Below, in pieces: positions 16,525-27,920 of a DNA stretch of 64,000 bases (position 1 is its first letter; each line of letters starts with the position of its first letter). Under the pieces are notes generated by a model. It was given only the letters and a program-made list of their open reading frames with translations, ran no database searches and was not told the DNA's origin. This DNA is from Streptantibioticus_A sp037034305 (GTDB lineage: Bacteria; Actinomycetota; Actinomycetes; Streptomycetales; Streptomycetaceae): NCBI GenBank assembly GCA_037034305.1, contig JBAGJY010000017.1, positions 62,001-126,000 of the forward strand, read 5' to 3'. Made by a program: the position numbers and the translations under genes.

Positions 16525-17760
16525 ATGCGACGTGTGAATTCGGGCAAATCGGAAGAGTTGGGTGTAACGGCCTGGCTGGTGCACCGCGCCTCACCGCCGA
16601 TGCAAGCCGCCACCACCGTCCTGCTCCTGGCCGTGATCTTCGAGGCCTACCGGCGAAGCGGCACCGACGGCATGGACAACGCCTTCGTCGTCAGGGCCGC
16701 CCACAGCTTCCTCGACGGCGGCTCGCCCTACTCCGACCGCCGCTTCCTCTACCTGCCCAGCAGCGTGTTCGCAGCCGTGCCCGAGGCGATGCTCCCCGCC
16801 CCCCTGCTGCGCGCCCTGGTCCCGGCCGTCACCACCGCCCTCGTGCTCACCGGCTGGTGGTGCGCCCTGCGGGTCTTCGACGTGCCGGGCCGCAGCCGCC
16901 TCGGCGTCCTGGTCGGCGCGGGCCTCGCCTTCTTCGCCCCGTTCCGCAGCCTGGTGCTGCTCGGTAACTGGACGGCCGCCTGCGCCGCCGCCCTGCCCTG
17001 CGCGCTGCTGCTGATCACCCGCTCGCGGTGGACCGCGGCCGGAGCGGTGGTCGGCGTGGCGATCGCGCTCAAGCCGATGCTCATCCCGTTCGCCCTGCTG
17101 TTCCTGTTCGCCCGCCGCCCTCGGGCGTTCGCCCTGGCCGCGGCCATCCCCGCGGTGACCTCGGCCGCGGCGGCGGTCGCCATGCCGAACCCCACCTTCT
17201 TCTTCTCCCGTACGCTGCCCTTCCTGCTGCGCGGCCAGGATCAGTTCGCCCGCCCCTTCGACGCCTCGCTGGTCGCCGTGCTGCCCCGGCTGGGCCTGCC
17301 GCGGGACGTGGCGCTGCTGGTGGCCGTGGCCGCGGCCGGAGCCGGGGTGTGGTGCGCCTGGCGGCGCTGGTCGGGCGCCGGGATCGGGGGCACCAGCCGG
17401 GCCGAGCGGCTCCGGCTGGTGGAGACCGGCACGATGCTGATGCTCAGCGCCTTCCTCGTCTCACGCCCGTCGTTCGAGCACTACGCGCTGGTCGTCCTGC
17501 CCGCCCTGCTGGCCTCCGCGGTGGTGCCGGACTCGGTGGTGCGCACGCCGTGGTTCTGGCTGGCGCTGGTGCCGCAGGTGCCGGTGATCCAGTGGCCGCT
17601 GCTGGTCCCGGTGACCCGGCGGGCCTTCAAGGACGCGGCGATGCTGTGCGGCCTGGCGGCCGTGCTGGCCTGGCGCTGCATGCGCGGTCGGCGGGTGCTG
17701 GTGCCCGAGCAGGGCGGGGCCGCGGAGGCCCGGACGGCGGGGTCCAGGGCAGCGTTTTGA
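16525..17760 (+). CDS. GT87-type polyprenol-phosphate-dependent membrane glycosyltransferase (DUF2029-like)
   Basis: A 411-residue integral membrane protein with roughly nine or ten hydrophobic segments. An early extracytoplasmic loop contains GSPYSDRRFLYLPSSVF, close to the D...GSPY...YLP pattern of GT87 mannosyl- and arabinosyltransferases, which transfer sugars from polyprenyl phosphate outside the membrane. The start may be ATG 16525 or GTG 16534; a TAGCAT box at 16521-16526 would make GTG 16534 leaderless. The acceptor substrate is unknown. Confidence 0.72.
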   Translation: MRRVNSGKSEELGVTAWLVHRASPPMQAATTVLLLAVIFEAYRRSGTDGMDNAFVVRAAHSFLDGGSPYSDRRFLYLPSSVFAAVPEAMLPAPLLRALVPAVTTALVLTGWWCALRVFDVPGRSRLGVLVGAGLAFFAPFRSLVLLGNWTAACAAALPCALLLITRSRWTAAGAVVGVAIALKPMLIPFALLFLFARRPRAFALAAAIPAVTSAAAAVAMPNPTFFFSRTLPFLLRGQDQFARPFDASLVAVLPRLGLPRDVALLVAVAAAGAGVWCAWRRWSGAGIGGTSRAERLRLVETGTMLMLSAFLVSRPSFEHYALVVLPALLASAVVPDSVVRTPWFWLALVPQVPVIQWPLLVPVTRRAFKDAAMLCGLAAVLAWRCMRGRRVLVPEQGGAAEARTAGSRAAF

Positions 17761-17969
17761 CCTGTGCGGTGATGCCCGGGTACGCTTCAGGTTCGAAATT
17801 TATGCGTATTGGCTTGCTCGTTCTCACGTGAGAGGCCGTTACGCCGGTCCACCGGGCCGATGACCAGCGGCGGCACACGGTATGCGTCAACCGTGTGCGG
17901 CCAGGGCTGTCGTGATCGTCCGGGTGGTCTTGTCAGGACCCACTCACTGAAGAATCGAAGGCTACGACC
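17761..17969 (+). promoter_or_regulatory. rplM promoter region and structured 5' leader
   Basis: A 209-nt gap. It starts with an AT-rich patch at about 17790-17815, unusual here and a likely promoter, though no clear -35/-10 pair is assigned. A 9-bp hairpin follows (17873-17881 with 17890-17898) in what would be the L13 leader. A GAAGG motif precedes the rplM GTG. Confidence 0.4.
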
Positions 17970-18416
17970 GTGCGTACGTACAGCCCCAAGCCCGGCGATG
18001 TCCAGCGCCAGTGGCACGTCATTGACGCGCAGGACGTCGTCCTGGGCCGTCTGGCCTCCACGGCCGCGTCCCTCCTGAGGGGCAAGCACAAGCCGGTGTA
18101 CGCGCCTCACGTTGACACTGGTGACTTCGTCATCATCATCAACGCCGACAAGGTGCACCTGTCCGGCAACAAGCGGACCCAGAAGATGGCCTACCGCCAC
18201 TCTGGCTACCCGGGTGGTCTGCGCTCCGTCCGCTACGACGAGCTGATGGAGAAGAACCCGGAGAAGGCCGTCGAGAAGGCCGTCAAGGGCATGCTGCCGA
18301 AGAACACCCTGGGTCGCCAGATGCTGTCCAAGCTGAAGGTGTACTCGGGCGACCAGCACCCGCACGGCGCCCAGCAGCCGGTGCCGTTCGAGATCACCCA
18401 GATTTCGCAGGGCTGA
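17970..18416 (+). CDS. rplM: 50S ribosomal protein L13
   Basis: A 148-residue L13: MRTYSPKPGDVQRQWHVIDA, then the DVVLGRLASTAASLLRGKHK core and GMLPKNTLGRQML. It is an early 50S assembly protein. The GTG start at 17970 follows a long leader. It forms a two-gene operon with rpsI 42 nt downstream, as in most bacteria. Confidence 0.97.
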   Translation: MRTYSPKPGDVQRQWHVIDAQDVVLGRLASTAASLLRGKHKPVYAPHVDTGDFVIIINADKVHLSGNKRTQKMAYRHSGYPGGLRSVRYDELMEKNPEKAVEKAVKGMLPKNTLGRQMLSKLKVYSGDQHPHGAQQPVPFEITQISQG

Positions 18417-18458
18417 GTCCCAGCCACCATCGACTAGAGAAAGCATCTGAGGAGAATC

Positions 18459-18971
18459 GTGGCTGAGACCACCCCTGAGGCCCCGCTGGCCGAGGACGAG
18501 TTCGCTGGCGAGTACACCACCGAGACCGTGGCGGGCCTGGAGGAGTACACCTCCGAGTCGCTGGCGTCCCGCTTCGGCGAGCCGCAGCCGGCCGCCGGCA
18601 CCGGCCGCCGCAAGCGTTCCGTCGCCCGTGTGCGCATCGTGCCGGGCTCCGGCAAGTGGAAGATCAACGGCCGCACCCTGGAGGAGTACTTCCCCAACAA
18701 GGTGCACCAGCAGGAAGTCAACGAGCCGTTCAAGGTTCTTGAGCTGGACAACCGTTACGACGTCATCGCCCGCATCGCCGGTGGCGGCATCTCCGGCCAG
18801 GCCGGTGCGCTGCGCCTGGGCGTCGCCCGCGCCCTGAACGAGGCGGACGTCGACAACAACCGTCCGACCCTGAAGAAGGCCGGCTTCCTGACCCGTGACG
18901 CTCGCGAGATCGAGCGCAAGAAGGCCGGTCTGAAGAAGGCCCGCAAGGCGCCGCAGTACAGCAAGCGCTGA
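18459..18971 (+). CDS. rpsI: 30S ribosomal protein S9
   Basis: A 170-residue S9 whose C terminus ends in the invariant KKARKAPQYSKR that reaches the P-site tRNA. The first 45 residues are an acidic extension (rich in Glu and Thr) characteristic of actinobacteria; the core begins at GRRKRSVARVRI. The GTG start has AGGAG upstream. A terminator hairpin follows. Confidence 0.97.
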   Translation: MAETTPEAPLAEDEFAGEYTTETVAGLEEYTSESLASRFGEPQPAAGTGRRKRSVARVRIVPGSGKWKINGRTLEEYFPNKVHQQEVNEPFKVLELDNRYDVIARIAGGGISGQAGALRLGVARALNEADVDNNRPTLKKAGFLTRDAREIERKKAGLKKARKAPQYSKR

Positions 18972-18987
18972 TCACGCCTTGTCGACA

Positions 18988-19022
18988 CGCCCCGGAGGCA
19001 CTTTGTGCGCCTCCGGGGCGTT
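18988..19022 (+). terminator. Terminator after rpsI
   Basis: A 13-bp perfect stem (18988-19000 with 19010-19022) around a 9-nt loop, followed by TTCGCTTAA. It separates the rplM-rpsI operon from glmM. Confidence 0.8.
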
Positions 19023-19100
19023 CGCTTAACCGGTGCTTTTTGGGACCGCATTTCCTGGGGGACAAGTCACCCAGACCCCCAATTTCTCGGAGGAAGCACA

Positions 19101-20459
19101 GTGGGACGACTCTTCGGTACGGACGGAGTCCGCGGTGTCGCCAACGCCGACCTGACCGCCGAGCTGGCGCTCGGCCTGTCGGTCGCCGCGGCGCACGTAC
19201 TCGGTGAGGCGGGGACCTTTGGCGACCACCGGCCGGTGGCCGTCGTCGGGCGCGATCCGCGCGCCTCGGGGGAGTTCCTGGAGGCCGCCGTCGTGGCGGG
19301 CCTGGCCAGCGCGGGCGTGGACGTGCTGCGGGTCGGTGTGCTGCCCACCCCGGCGGTGGCGTATCTCACCGGTGCGCTGGGCGCCGACCTCGGAGTCATG
19401 CTGTCCGCCAGCCACAACCCGATGCCGGACAACGGCATCAAGTTCTTCGCCCGCGGCGGCCACAAGCTCGCCGACGAGCTGGAGGACCGGATCGAGGAGA
19501 CCTACCGGGGGCACTCCGCCGGTCAGCCGTGGAGCCGCCCCACCGGCGCCGGAGTCGGCCGGGTACGGGACTACGACGAGGGCTTCGACAACTACGTCGC
19601 CCACCTGATCGGCGTGCTGCCCAACCGCCTCGACGGGCTGAAGGTCGTCATCGACGGGGCGCACGGCGCCGCCGCCAGGGTCTCCCCGGAGGCGTTCGCC
19701 CGGGCCGGGGCCGAGGTGGTCACCATCGGCACCGACCCCGACGGCCTCAACATCAACGCCGAGTGCGGCTCCACGCACATCGAGAAGCTGCGCGCCGCCG
19801 TGGTGGAGCACGGCGCGGACCTGGGCGTCGCCCACGACGGGGACGCCGACCGGTGCCTGGCGGTGGACGCCAAGGGCGAGGAGGTCGACGGCGACCAGAT
19901 CCTCGCGGTGCTCGCGCTGGCGATGCGGGAGTCCGGCGCGCTGCGCAAGAACACCGTCGTCGGCACCGTGATGTCCAACCTCGGTTTCAAGCTGGCGATG
20001 GAGCGCGAGGGCATCGACTTGGTGCAGACCGCGGTCGGCGACCGCTACGTGCTGGAGTCGATGAAGGAGCACGGCTTCGCGCTCGGCGGTGAGCAGTCCG
20101 GCCACGTGATCATCCTCGACCACGCCACCACCGGCGACGGCACGCTGACCGGTCTGATGCTGGCCGCCCGGGTGGCCGCCACCGGCCGCCCGCTGGCCGA
20201 GTTGGCGGGCGTGATGCGGCGGCTGCCGCAGGTGCTGGTGAACGTGCCCAACGTGGACAAGACCCGGGTGGCCAGCACGCCCGAGCTGACCACCGCGGTC
20301 ACCGAGGCGGAACGCGAACTGGGCAGCACCGGACGGGTGCTGCTGCGCCCGTCCGGCACCGAGCCGCTGGTCCGGGTGATGGTGGAGGCGGCCGACATCG
20401 ACCAGGCCCACGCGGTCGCCGGGCGCCTCGCCGACGTCGTCAAGTCCACGCTGGGCTAG
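19101..20459 (+). CDS. glmM: Phosphoglucosamine mutase
   Basis: A 452-residue enzyme that converts glucosamine-6-phosphate to glucosamine-1-phosphate for UDP-GlcNAc and peptidoglycan synthesis. The phosphoserine loop LSASHNPMPDNG (active Ser about 104), metal-binding DGDADRC and the C-terminal RPSGTEPLVRVMVE are all present. GTG 19101 with GGAGGAAGC upstream gives the family start MGRLFGTDGVRG; the frame continues upstream through a terminator and is not coding there. It works with glmS at 23.6 kb. Confidence 0.96.
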   Translation: MGRLFGTDGVRGVANADLTAELALGLSVAAAHVLGEAGTFGDHRPVAVVGRDPRASGEFLEAAVVAGLASAGVDVLRVGVLPTPAVAYLTGALGADLGVMLSASHNPMPDNGIKFFARGGHKLADELEDRIEETYRGHSAGQPWSRPTGAGVGRVRDYDEGFDNYVAHLIGVLPNRLDGLKVVIDGAHGAAARVSPEAFARAGAEVVTIGTDPDGLNINAECGSTHIEKLRAAVVEHGADLGVAHDGDADRCLAVDAKGEEVDGDQILAVLALAMRESGALRKNTVVGTVMSNLGFKLAMEREGIDLVQTAVGDRYVLESMKEHGFALGGEQSGHVIILDHATTGDGTLTGLMLAARVAATGRPLAELAGVMRRLPQVLVNVPNVDKTRVASTPELTTAVTEAERELGSTGRVLLRPSGTEPLVRVMVEAADIDQAHAVAGRLADVVKSTLG

Positions 20460-20504
20460 CCGAGTTGGGGGTGCCGGGATCCTGCCCCGGCGCCCCTGGG
20501 CAGG

Positions 20505-20640
20505 CCGGGGCGGACGCTGCGGTTCTCAAGGGGCGCGGGGAACTGCGCGACCAGCCACCACGGCGCCGCAGATGATCTACGGCACATCGCCGCGCTCCCC
20601 GGCGGAGCGCCCAGGGGCCGCGCTCCCAGCGGAGCGCCTA
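20505..20640 (+). repeat. Dispersed intergenic element, copy B
   Basis: About 130 bp between the convergent ends of glmM and coaA. It runs from GCGGACGCTGCGGTT through AGGGGCGCGGGGAACTGCGC to a terminal hairpin CGCTCC/GGAGCG, and its final bases provide the coaA stop codon. It belongs to the five-copy family and is probably a bidirectional terminator or a remnant of a small mobile repeat. Confidence 0.75.
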
Positions 20641-21627
20641 GAGCTTCCGCAGCGAGAGCCGCCGCACCTTGTGGTCCGGACCCTTGCGCAGGATCAGCGT
20701 CGCCCGGCCCCGCGTGGGCGCCACGTTCTGCTCCAGGTTGGGGCGGTTGATGGTGCGCCACAGCATGCGCGCGTAGTCCACCGCCTCCTCCTCCGGCACC
20801 TCGGTGTACTTGCGGAAGTAGGAGAACCGGTTCTGGAACGCGGTCTGCCGCAGCATCCGGAACCGGTCGAGGTACCACCGCTCGATGTCCTCGGTGCGGG
20901 CGTCCACGTACACGCTGAAGTCGAAGTAGTCGGCGAGCCCGACCCGGGTCAGCCCGTCCTTGCCCGGCAGGGCGGGCTGCAGCACGTTCAGCCCCTCGAC
21001 GATCAGGATGTCGGGCCGCCGCACGGTGAGCCGTTCGCCCGGCACGATGTCGTAGATCAGATGCGAGTAGACCGGCGCGCTGACCTCGTCCTTGCCCGCC
21101 TTCACGTCCGCCACGAACCGGGTCAGGGCCCTGCGGTCGTACGACTCGGGGAACCCCTTGCGGGACATCAGGCCGCGGCGGTGCAGTTCGGCGTTGGGCA
21201 GCAGGAAGCCGTCGGTGGTGACCAGCTCCACCCGCGGATGCTCCGGCCAGCGGGCCAGCAGCGCCTGCAGGATGCGGGCGGTGGTCGACTTGCCGACCGC
21301 GACGCTGCCCGCCACGCCTATGACGAACGGCGTGCCGGACTGCGCGCCGTGCCCGGTCCGGGCGTCGCCGAGGAACGTGTTCAACGCGCCGCGCAGGCCC
21401 GTCGTGGCACCGACGTACAGGTTGAGCAGCCGGGACAGCGGCAGGTAGATGTCCCGGACCTCGTCCAGGTCCATCAGGTCGCCCAGGCCGCGCAGCCGTT
21501 CGACCTCCTGCGCGGTCAGCGGCAACGGCGTCCGCTCGCGCAGTGCGCTCCACTCGGCGCGGGACAGGTCCACATAGGGCGTCGCCTCGCGGCGGGCGGC
21601 GGTTGTCGGTGATGACACGGGAACCAT
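20638..21627 (-). CDS. coaA: Pantothenate kinase, type I
   Basis: A 329-residue kinase for the first step of coenzyme A synthesis. The P-loop GVAGSVAVGKST lies near residues 104-115; LVTTDGFLLPNAEL, KGFPESYD and DYFDFSVYVDA are CoaA family blocks, and FQNRFSYFRKY is near the C terminus. It is the last gene of the minus-strand glmS-acpS-nnr-coaA group, 23 nt downstream of nnr. Confidence 0.94.
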   Translation of the reverse strand: MVPVSSPTTAARREATPYVDLSRAEWSALRERTPLPLTAQEVERLRGLGDLMDLDEVRDIYLPLSRLLNLYVGATTGLRGALNTFLGDARTGHGAQSGTPFVIGVAGSVAVGKSTTARILQALLARWPEHPRVELVTTDGFLLPNAELHRRGLMSRKGFPESYDRRALTRFVADVKAGKDEVSAPVYSHLIYDIVPGERLTVRRPDILIVEGLNVLQPALPGKDGLTRVGLADYFDFSVYVDARTEDIERWYLDRFRMLRQTAFQNRFSYFRKYTEVPEEEAVDYARMLWRTINRPNLEQNVAPTRGRATLILRKGPDHKVRRLSLRKL

Positions 21628-21650
21628 TGTGCGACCGTGTCATGCGGCGT

Positions 21651-23090
21651 TCATGTTCGGGGGTGCACGGACCGCCACACCTGCGGGATACGGTCGGCGA
21701 GTTCGTGGGCGCCGAACGGCACCGGGGCCTCGCGGCCCGCCAGGCCGTGCAGGTACGCGCCGACGGACGCCGCGTCGCGTGCGGCCAGGCCCGCGGCCAG
21801 CAGCGAACCGGTCAGGCCGGACAGCACGTCGCCGCTGCCCGCCGTGGACAGCCAGGCGGTGCCCGTGGGGTTCACCCGCACCGGGCGGCCCCGCTCGGCG
21901 ACGAGCGTGGTCGAGCCCTTGAGCAGCACCGTGGCGCCGTACGCCTCGGCAAGCTGCCGCACGTGCGCCAGCCGGGCCGCCTCGACCTCCACCCGGTCCA
22001 CGGACAGCAGCGCCGCCGCCTCGCCGGCGTGCGGGGTGAGCACGGTGGCGGCGGTACGGCGGCGGATCTGCTCGCGGTCGGCGAGCCGCAGTCCGTCCGC
22101 GTCCACCAGCACCGGTACCTCGGAGCCCAGCACCTCGGCCACCGCCTGCCGGGCCGCCCGGTCGTCGCCGAGGCCCGGGCCGACCACCCAGGCCTGTACC
22201 CGGCCCGCCTTCGACGGCGGGCCCGCCGACACCAGCGTCTCCGGGTAGCGGGCGATGACCGCCGCGGCGCCCGGCCCCACGTACCGCACCGCGCCCGCGC
22301 CGCCGCGCAGCGCGCCGCCCACCGCGAGCACCGCCGCGCCCGGGTAGCGCTCGGAACCGGCGACCACGCCGACCACGCCGCGCCGGTACTTGTCGCTCTC
22401 GCCGCTGGGGGAGGGGAGCAGCGCGGCCACGTCGGCGTGCTGGAGCGCTTCCAGCTCGGGTTCCGGCAGGTACGGGGCGAGGCCGATGTCGATCAGCCGG
22501 AGCGCTCCGGCGTGTTCGGCGGCCGGGTCGATGAGCAGGCCGGGCTTGTACGTGCCGAAGGTGACGGTGGCGTCGGCGTGCACGGCTTCGGCCGGTGTCT
22601 CGCCGGTGTCCGGGTCGATGCCGCTGGGCAGGTCGACGGCGACGACGGTGGCGTGGGACGCCTGGGCGGCGCGGGCGAGTTGGGCGGCCTGCGGGCGCAG
22701 TCCGCCCCTGCCGCCGATGCCGACGATTCCGTCCATGACCAGGTGGGCGTCGGCGATGGCGGGGGCGGCGTCCTGCGGGGCGATGGTTCGGCCGCCGACG
22801 CGGCGCAGGGCGGCCAGGCCGCCGGGGTGGGTCTTGTCCGGGTTGAGCAGCACGGCGGTGACGCCGGCGCCGCGGCGGGCCAGGCGGGCGGCGGCGTAGA
22901 GGGCGTCGCCGCCGTTGTCGCCTGATCCGGCCAGGACGACGACGCGCCTGCTGTAGGTGCCGTGCATCAGGATGCCGCAGGCAGCGGCAAGGCCGGCGGC
23001 GGCGCGCTGCATCAGGGTTCCCGGGGGGAGCTGGGACATCAGGGCGCGTTCGGCTGCGCGGACGGTTTCTACGGTGTGTGCGAGCCGCAT
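21651..23090 (-). CDS. nnr: Bifunctional NAD(P)H-hydrate epimerase/dehydratase
   Basis: A 479-residue fusion that repairs hydrated NAD(P)H. The N-terminal epimerase domain (about 1-215) has the GSGDNGGDALYAAR nucleotide loop; the C-terminal ribokinase-like dehydratase (about 225-479) has the ADP-dependent active site near STAGSGDVLSGLTGS. ATG 23090 gives the family start MRLAHTVETVRAAE; upstream in-frame codons lie in a GC-rich repeat. It is cotranscribed with coaA. Confidence 0.92.
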   Translation of the reverse strand: MRLAHTVETVRAAERALMSQLPPGTLMQRAAAGLAAACGILMHGTYSRRVVVLAGSGDNGGDALYAAARLARRGAGVTAVLLNPDKTHPGGLAALRRVGGRTIAPQDAAPAIADAHLVMDGIVGIGGRGGLRPQAAQLARAAQASHATVVAVDLPSGIDPDTGETPAEAVHADATVTFGTYKPGLLIDPAAEHAGALRLIDIGLAPYLPEPELEALQHADVAALLPSPSGESDKYRRGVVGVVAGSERYPGAAVLAVGGALRGGAGAVRYVGPGAAAVIARYPETLVSAGPPSKAGRVQAWVVGPGLGDDRAARQAVAEVLGSEVPVLVDADGLRLADREQIRRRTAATVLTPHAGEAAALLSVDRVEVEAARLAHVRQLAEAYGATVLLKGSTTLVAERGRPVRVNPTGTAWLSTAGSGDVLSGLTGSLLAAGLAARDAASVGAYLHGLAGREAPVPFGAHELADRIPQVWRSVHPRT

Positions 23091-23259
23091 GCGGTTCCCT
23101 TCCGTGGGGGTGCCCACCCTCCCCCCGTTACTGGGATCGTATGGGCAGCGTCGCGCGCTGTCTGTTCGCGGGCCGGGGCCTCCGCCCCCGCCCCTCACGT
23201 TGTCCTCTGCGCTCGCGGGCCCGGGCCGGGGGCGGAGCTCCCACCGCAGGGTGGGTGGG
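23091..23259 (-). other. GC-rich spacer between acpS and nnr
   Basis: A 169-nt spacer on the acpS-nnr transcript containing GGGGCCTCCGCCCCC and GGGGGCGGAGCTCCC tracts like those at 16.1-16.4 kb. It may form a stable hairpin that reduces readthrough from acpS. No gene is seen. Confidence 0.4.
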
Positions 23260-23628
23260 TCACCCCTCCGCGATGACCACCGCGGACGCGACCCCCGCGT
23301 CGTGGCTCAGGGACACGTGCCAGTCCCGTACTCCCAGGTCCGCGGCGCAAGCCGCCACCGTGCCGGTGACGGTGAGGCGGGGGCGGCCGGAGTCCTCCGT
23401 CACGACGACGGCGTCGCGCCAGTGCAGGCCGCCCGGTGCGCCGAGCGCCTTCGCCACCGCCTCCTTCGCGGCGAACCGGGCGGCGAGCGACGCGATACCG
23501 CGCCGCTCGCCGCCTGGCAGGTACAGCTCGTCGTCGGTGAACAGCCGCTCCACCATGCTCGGCGTCCGCTCCAACGCGGCCTGGAACCGGGCGATTTCGG
23601 CGACGTCGATGCCGACCCCGATGATCAT
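23260..23628 (-). CDS. acpS: Holo-[acyl-carrier-protein] synthase
   Basis: A 122-residue AcpS-type phosphopantetheinyl transferase that moves the 4'-phosphopantetheine arm from CoA to apo-ACP. The magnesium-binding GIDVAEIARF (residues 6-15) and the RFAAKEAVAKALG motif are complete, and WHVSLSHDAG is present. It starts 7 nt downstream of the glmS stop, which links cell-wall and fatty-acid precursor genes in one operon with the CoA kinase. Confidence 0.95.
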   Translation of the reverse strand: MIIGVGIDVAEIARFQAALERTPSMVERLFTDDELYLPGGERRGIASLAARFAAKEAVAKALGAPGGLHWRDAVVVTEDSGRPRLTVTGTVAACAADLGVRDWHVSLSHDAGVASAVVIAEG

Positions 23629-23635
23629 TGGCCGG

Positions 23636-25483
<1,848 letters not shown>

Positions 25484-25660
25484 GGGGGTCAGCTTAAGGG
25501 GGGCCGGGTGGGCGGGTGGACGACGGCGTCGGCCACCCGAGTGGACCACGCCGGGGCGTACGGCGAGGGAACCGGGGAGCGAAGTGCGATTGTCGTACGA
25601 CTGATCCGTCCTACTCCGGTGCGCGGCGGGTCCCGCCGCGGCTGACGAAAGGCCGGTGCG

Positions 25661-26611
25661 ATGGCTGGTGCGGTGAGATTGCGAGCCTGGGCGGCGCTGC
25701 TGACGGTGATGACGGCGCTTCCCGTGCTGCTGGGCGGCGGTACCGCCGCGGCGGGCGGCAGATCGGGAGACCCACGGGTGCCGCTGTACCGGCTGGTGCC
25801 GGGCGTACCGCTGCCGCGCGGGGCGGCGGTGACGCCGGACGAGACGTACGAGCAGCGGGTCACCTACGGCCGCGCCTCGGGTCGGCACCACGCCCCGGCG
25901 CTCACGCCCGCGCAGATTAGGGCGGCCCGGCTCACCGAGTACGTGCCGCGCGACGACGCGGCGGTGGTGCGGGCCAAGGGGGCACGGCGGTACTGCTCGC
26001 CGCACGCCGGGCCGTACCAGCGGCAGATCACCCGCTTCCTGCGGCTGCTGGTCCGCAACCGGCAGAGCCGGGCCACCTGCCGGGCGATCCGCGGCTACCA
26101 GCGCTCCCACGGCATCCGTCCGGCGATCGGCTTCGCCGGTCCGGTCACCTGGGGGATGATGCGCGAGTCGGTGCGCACCCGGGCGATGGACCGCAAGGCG
26201 CTGATCAGGTCCAGCGAGCGCTGGGCCTGCCCGGTCGGCCCGTACCGGATCGCCTGCGTGGACCAGGACAACCAGGAGCTGTGGATCCAGAACGGCGACG
26301 AGATCGTCTTCGGCCCGGTCCCGGTGCGCACCGGCCTGCCCGGCTACCGCACCCGTAACGGCATGCACACCATCTACTGGCGGCACCGCGACCACGTGTC
26401 GACGATCTACCACACCCCGATGCCGTTCGCGCAGTTCTTCGCGGGCGGCCAGGCGCTGCACGGGATCATCGGCGACCCCTACGGCCCGGGCGGCAGCTAC
26501 GGCTGTGTGAACCTGCGGATGCGGGACGCGCAGGACGCGTGGAACATCCTCCAGCTGAACGACCGGGTCTATGTGTGGGGGGTTCGGCAGATGAACAATG
26601 ACGACGATTAG
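25661..26611 (+). CDS. Secreted L,D-transpeptidase (YkuD) with peptidoglycan-binding-like region
   Basis: A 316-residue exported enzyme that probably makes 3-3 peptidoglycan cross-links or attaches proteins to the wall. Residues 1-31 form a signal peptide (hydrophobic stretch after RLR, AAAGG cleavage area). A helical segment at about 110-165, with GYQRSHGI and FAGPVTW, resembles a peptidoglycan-binding domain. The YkuD domain spans about 200-310, with HGIIGD and GGSYGCVNLR; Cys282 is the nucleophile. The gene is followed after 91 nt by alr, which supplies the D-alanine used in the wall. Confidence 0.85.
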   Translation: MAGAVRLRAWAALLTVMTALPVLLGGGTAAAGGRSGDPRVPLYRLVPGVPLPRGAAVTPDETYEQRVTYGRASGRHHAPALTPAQIRAARLTEYVPRDDAAVVRAKGARRYCSPHAGPYQRQITRFLRLLVRNRQSRATCRAIRGYQRSHGIRPAIGFAGPVTWGMMRESVRTRAMDRKALIRSSERWACPVGPYRIACVDQDNQELWIQNGDEIVFGPVPVRTGLPGYRTRNGMHTIYWRHRDHVSTIYHTPMPFAQFFAGGQALHGIIGDPYGPGGSYGCVNLRMRDAQDAWNILQLNDRVYVWGVRQMNNDDD

Positions 26612-26702
26612 CCAGGATTGCGCCGTTCCCGAACGGTTCCGGGCCGGGCGTGAGGCGAATGCCATAGGCACCAGCGGCGCCCCGCCTGAGACACTGACGG
26701 GG

Positions 26703-27914
26703 ATGAACGCTGCACTTGATGAGGACGAGCACTCGGCGCCCGGCACGGCCCTGCGGGTGTGGGCCGAGGTCGACCTCGCCGCGCTGCGCGCCAACGTGGC
26801 GGCGCTGCGTGCCCGGATCGGCGGGGCCGCCCTGATGGCCGTGGTCAAGGCCGACGGGTACGGGCACGGCGCGCTCGCCTGTGCCCGGGCCGCCCGTGCG
26901 GCCGGTGCGTCCTGGATCGGCACCGCCACCCCGCAGGAGGCGCTGGCGCTGCGCGCCGCCGGGGTGGACGGCCGGATGCTGTGCTGGCTGTGGACCCCGG
27001 GCGGGCCGTGGCGGGAGGCTATCGAGGCGGACGTCGACGTGTCGGTCAGCGGCATGTGGGCGCTGCGCGAGGCGACCGCCGCCGCCCGTGCCGCCGGGCG
27101 TGCGGCCCGTGTCCAGCTGAAGTCGGACACCGGGCTGGGCCGCAACGGCTGCCAGCCCGCGGACTGGCCGGAGTTGGTGGCCGCCGCCCGCGCCGCCGAG
27201 GAGGCCGGGCTGGCCAAGGTCACCGGGATCTGGTCGCACTTCGCCTGCGCGGACGAGCCGGGGCATCCGTCGATCGCCGCCCAACTCACCGCGTTCCACG
27301 AGGCGTTGGAGGTCGCGCGGGCGGCGGGCCTGCGGCCCGAGGTGCGGCACATCGCCAACTCGCCCGCCACGCTGACCCTTCCGGAAACGCACTTCGACCT
27401 GGTGCGCACCGGCATCGCGATCTACGGCGTCTCACCGGTGCCGCAGGTCGGCGCGGCGGCGGACTTCGGGCTGCGTCCGGTGATGACACTGCGGGCCCGG
27501 CTGGCCCAGGTCAAGCGGGTGCCGGGCGGCCACGGCGTCTCCTACGGCCACCTGTACACCACGCCCGGTGAGACCACCTTGGCGCTGGTTCCGGCCGGTT
27601 ACGCGGACGGCATTCCGCGGCACGCCTCCAACAGCGGTCCGGTGCTGGTCGCGGGCAAGTGGCGGACGGTGGCCGGGCGGGTCGCGATGGACCAGTTCGT
27701 GGTGGACCTCGGCGGCGACAGCGCCCGGGTGGGCGATCCGGCGGTGCTGTTCGGGCCCGGCGACCAGGGCGAGCCGACGGCCGAGGACTGGGCGCGGGCG
27801 TGCGGCACGATCGCCTACGAGATCGTCACCCGGATCGGCGCGCGGGTGCCGCGGGTCCATCTGCACGCGGATGACGAAGGAACTGGGAGCCAGGCCGTCA
27901 CGGGGGGTATCTGA
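26703..27914 (+). CDS. alr: Alanine racemase
   Basis: A 403-residue PLP enzyme that interconverts L- and D-alanine for peptidoglycan. The PLP lysine lies in AVVKADGYGHGA (about residue 45); the second catalytic Tyr is in GVSYGHLYTT (about 285), and KSDTGLGRNG and VAMDQFVVDLG are conserved. Start ATG 26703; an earlier in-frame ATG at 26598 would overlap the preceding gene. The next gene begins 6 nt after its stop. Confidence 0.95.
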   Translation: MNAALDEDEHSAPGTALRVWAEVDLAALRANVAALRARIGGAALMAVVKADGYGHGALACARAARAAGASWIGTATPQEALALRAAGVDGRMLCWLWTPGGPWREAIEADVDVSVSGMWALREATAAARAAGRAARVQLKSDTGLGRNGCQPADWPELVAAARAAEEAGLAKVTGIWSHFACADEPGHPSIAAQLTAFHEALEVARAAGLRPEVRHIANSPATLTLPETHFDLVRTGIAIYGVSPVPQVGAAADFGLRPVMTLRARLAQVKRVPGGHGVSYGHLYTTPGETTLALVPAGYADGIPRHASNSGPVLVAGKWRTVAGRVAMDQFVVDLGGDSARVGDPAVLFGPGDQGEPTAEDWARACGTIAYEIVTRIGARVPRVHLHADDEGTGSQAVTGGI

Positions 27915-27920
27915 ACCACG

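Noticed and set aside
25484..25660. A glmS-type ribozyme or riboswitch upstream of glmS, or a riboswitch upstream of the L,D-transpeptidase
   Set aside because: The gap is too short and no core motif known to me was recognised.
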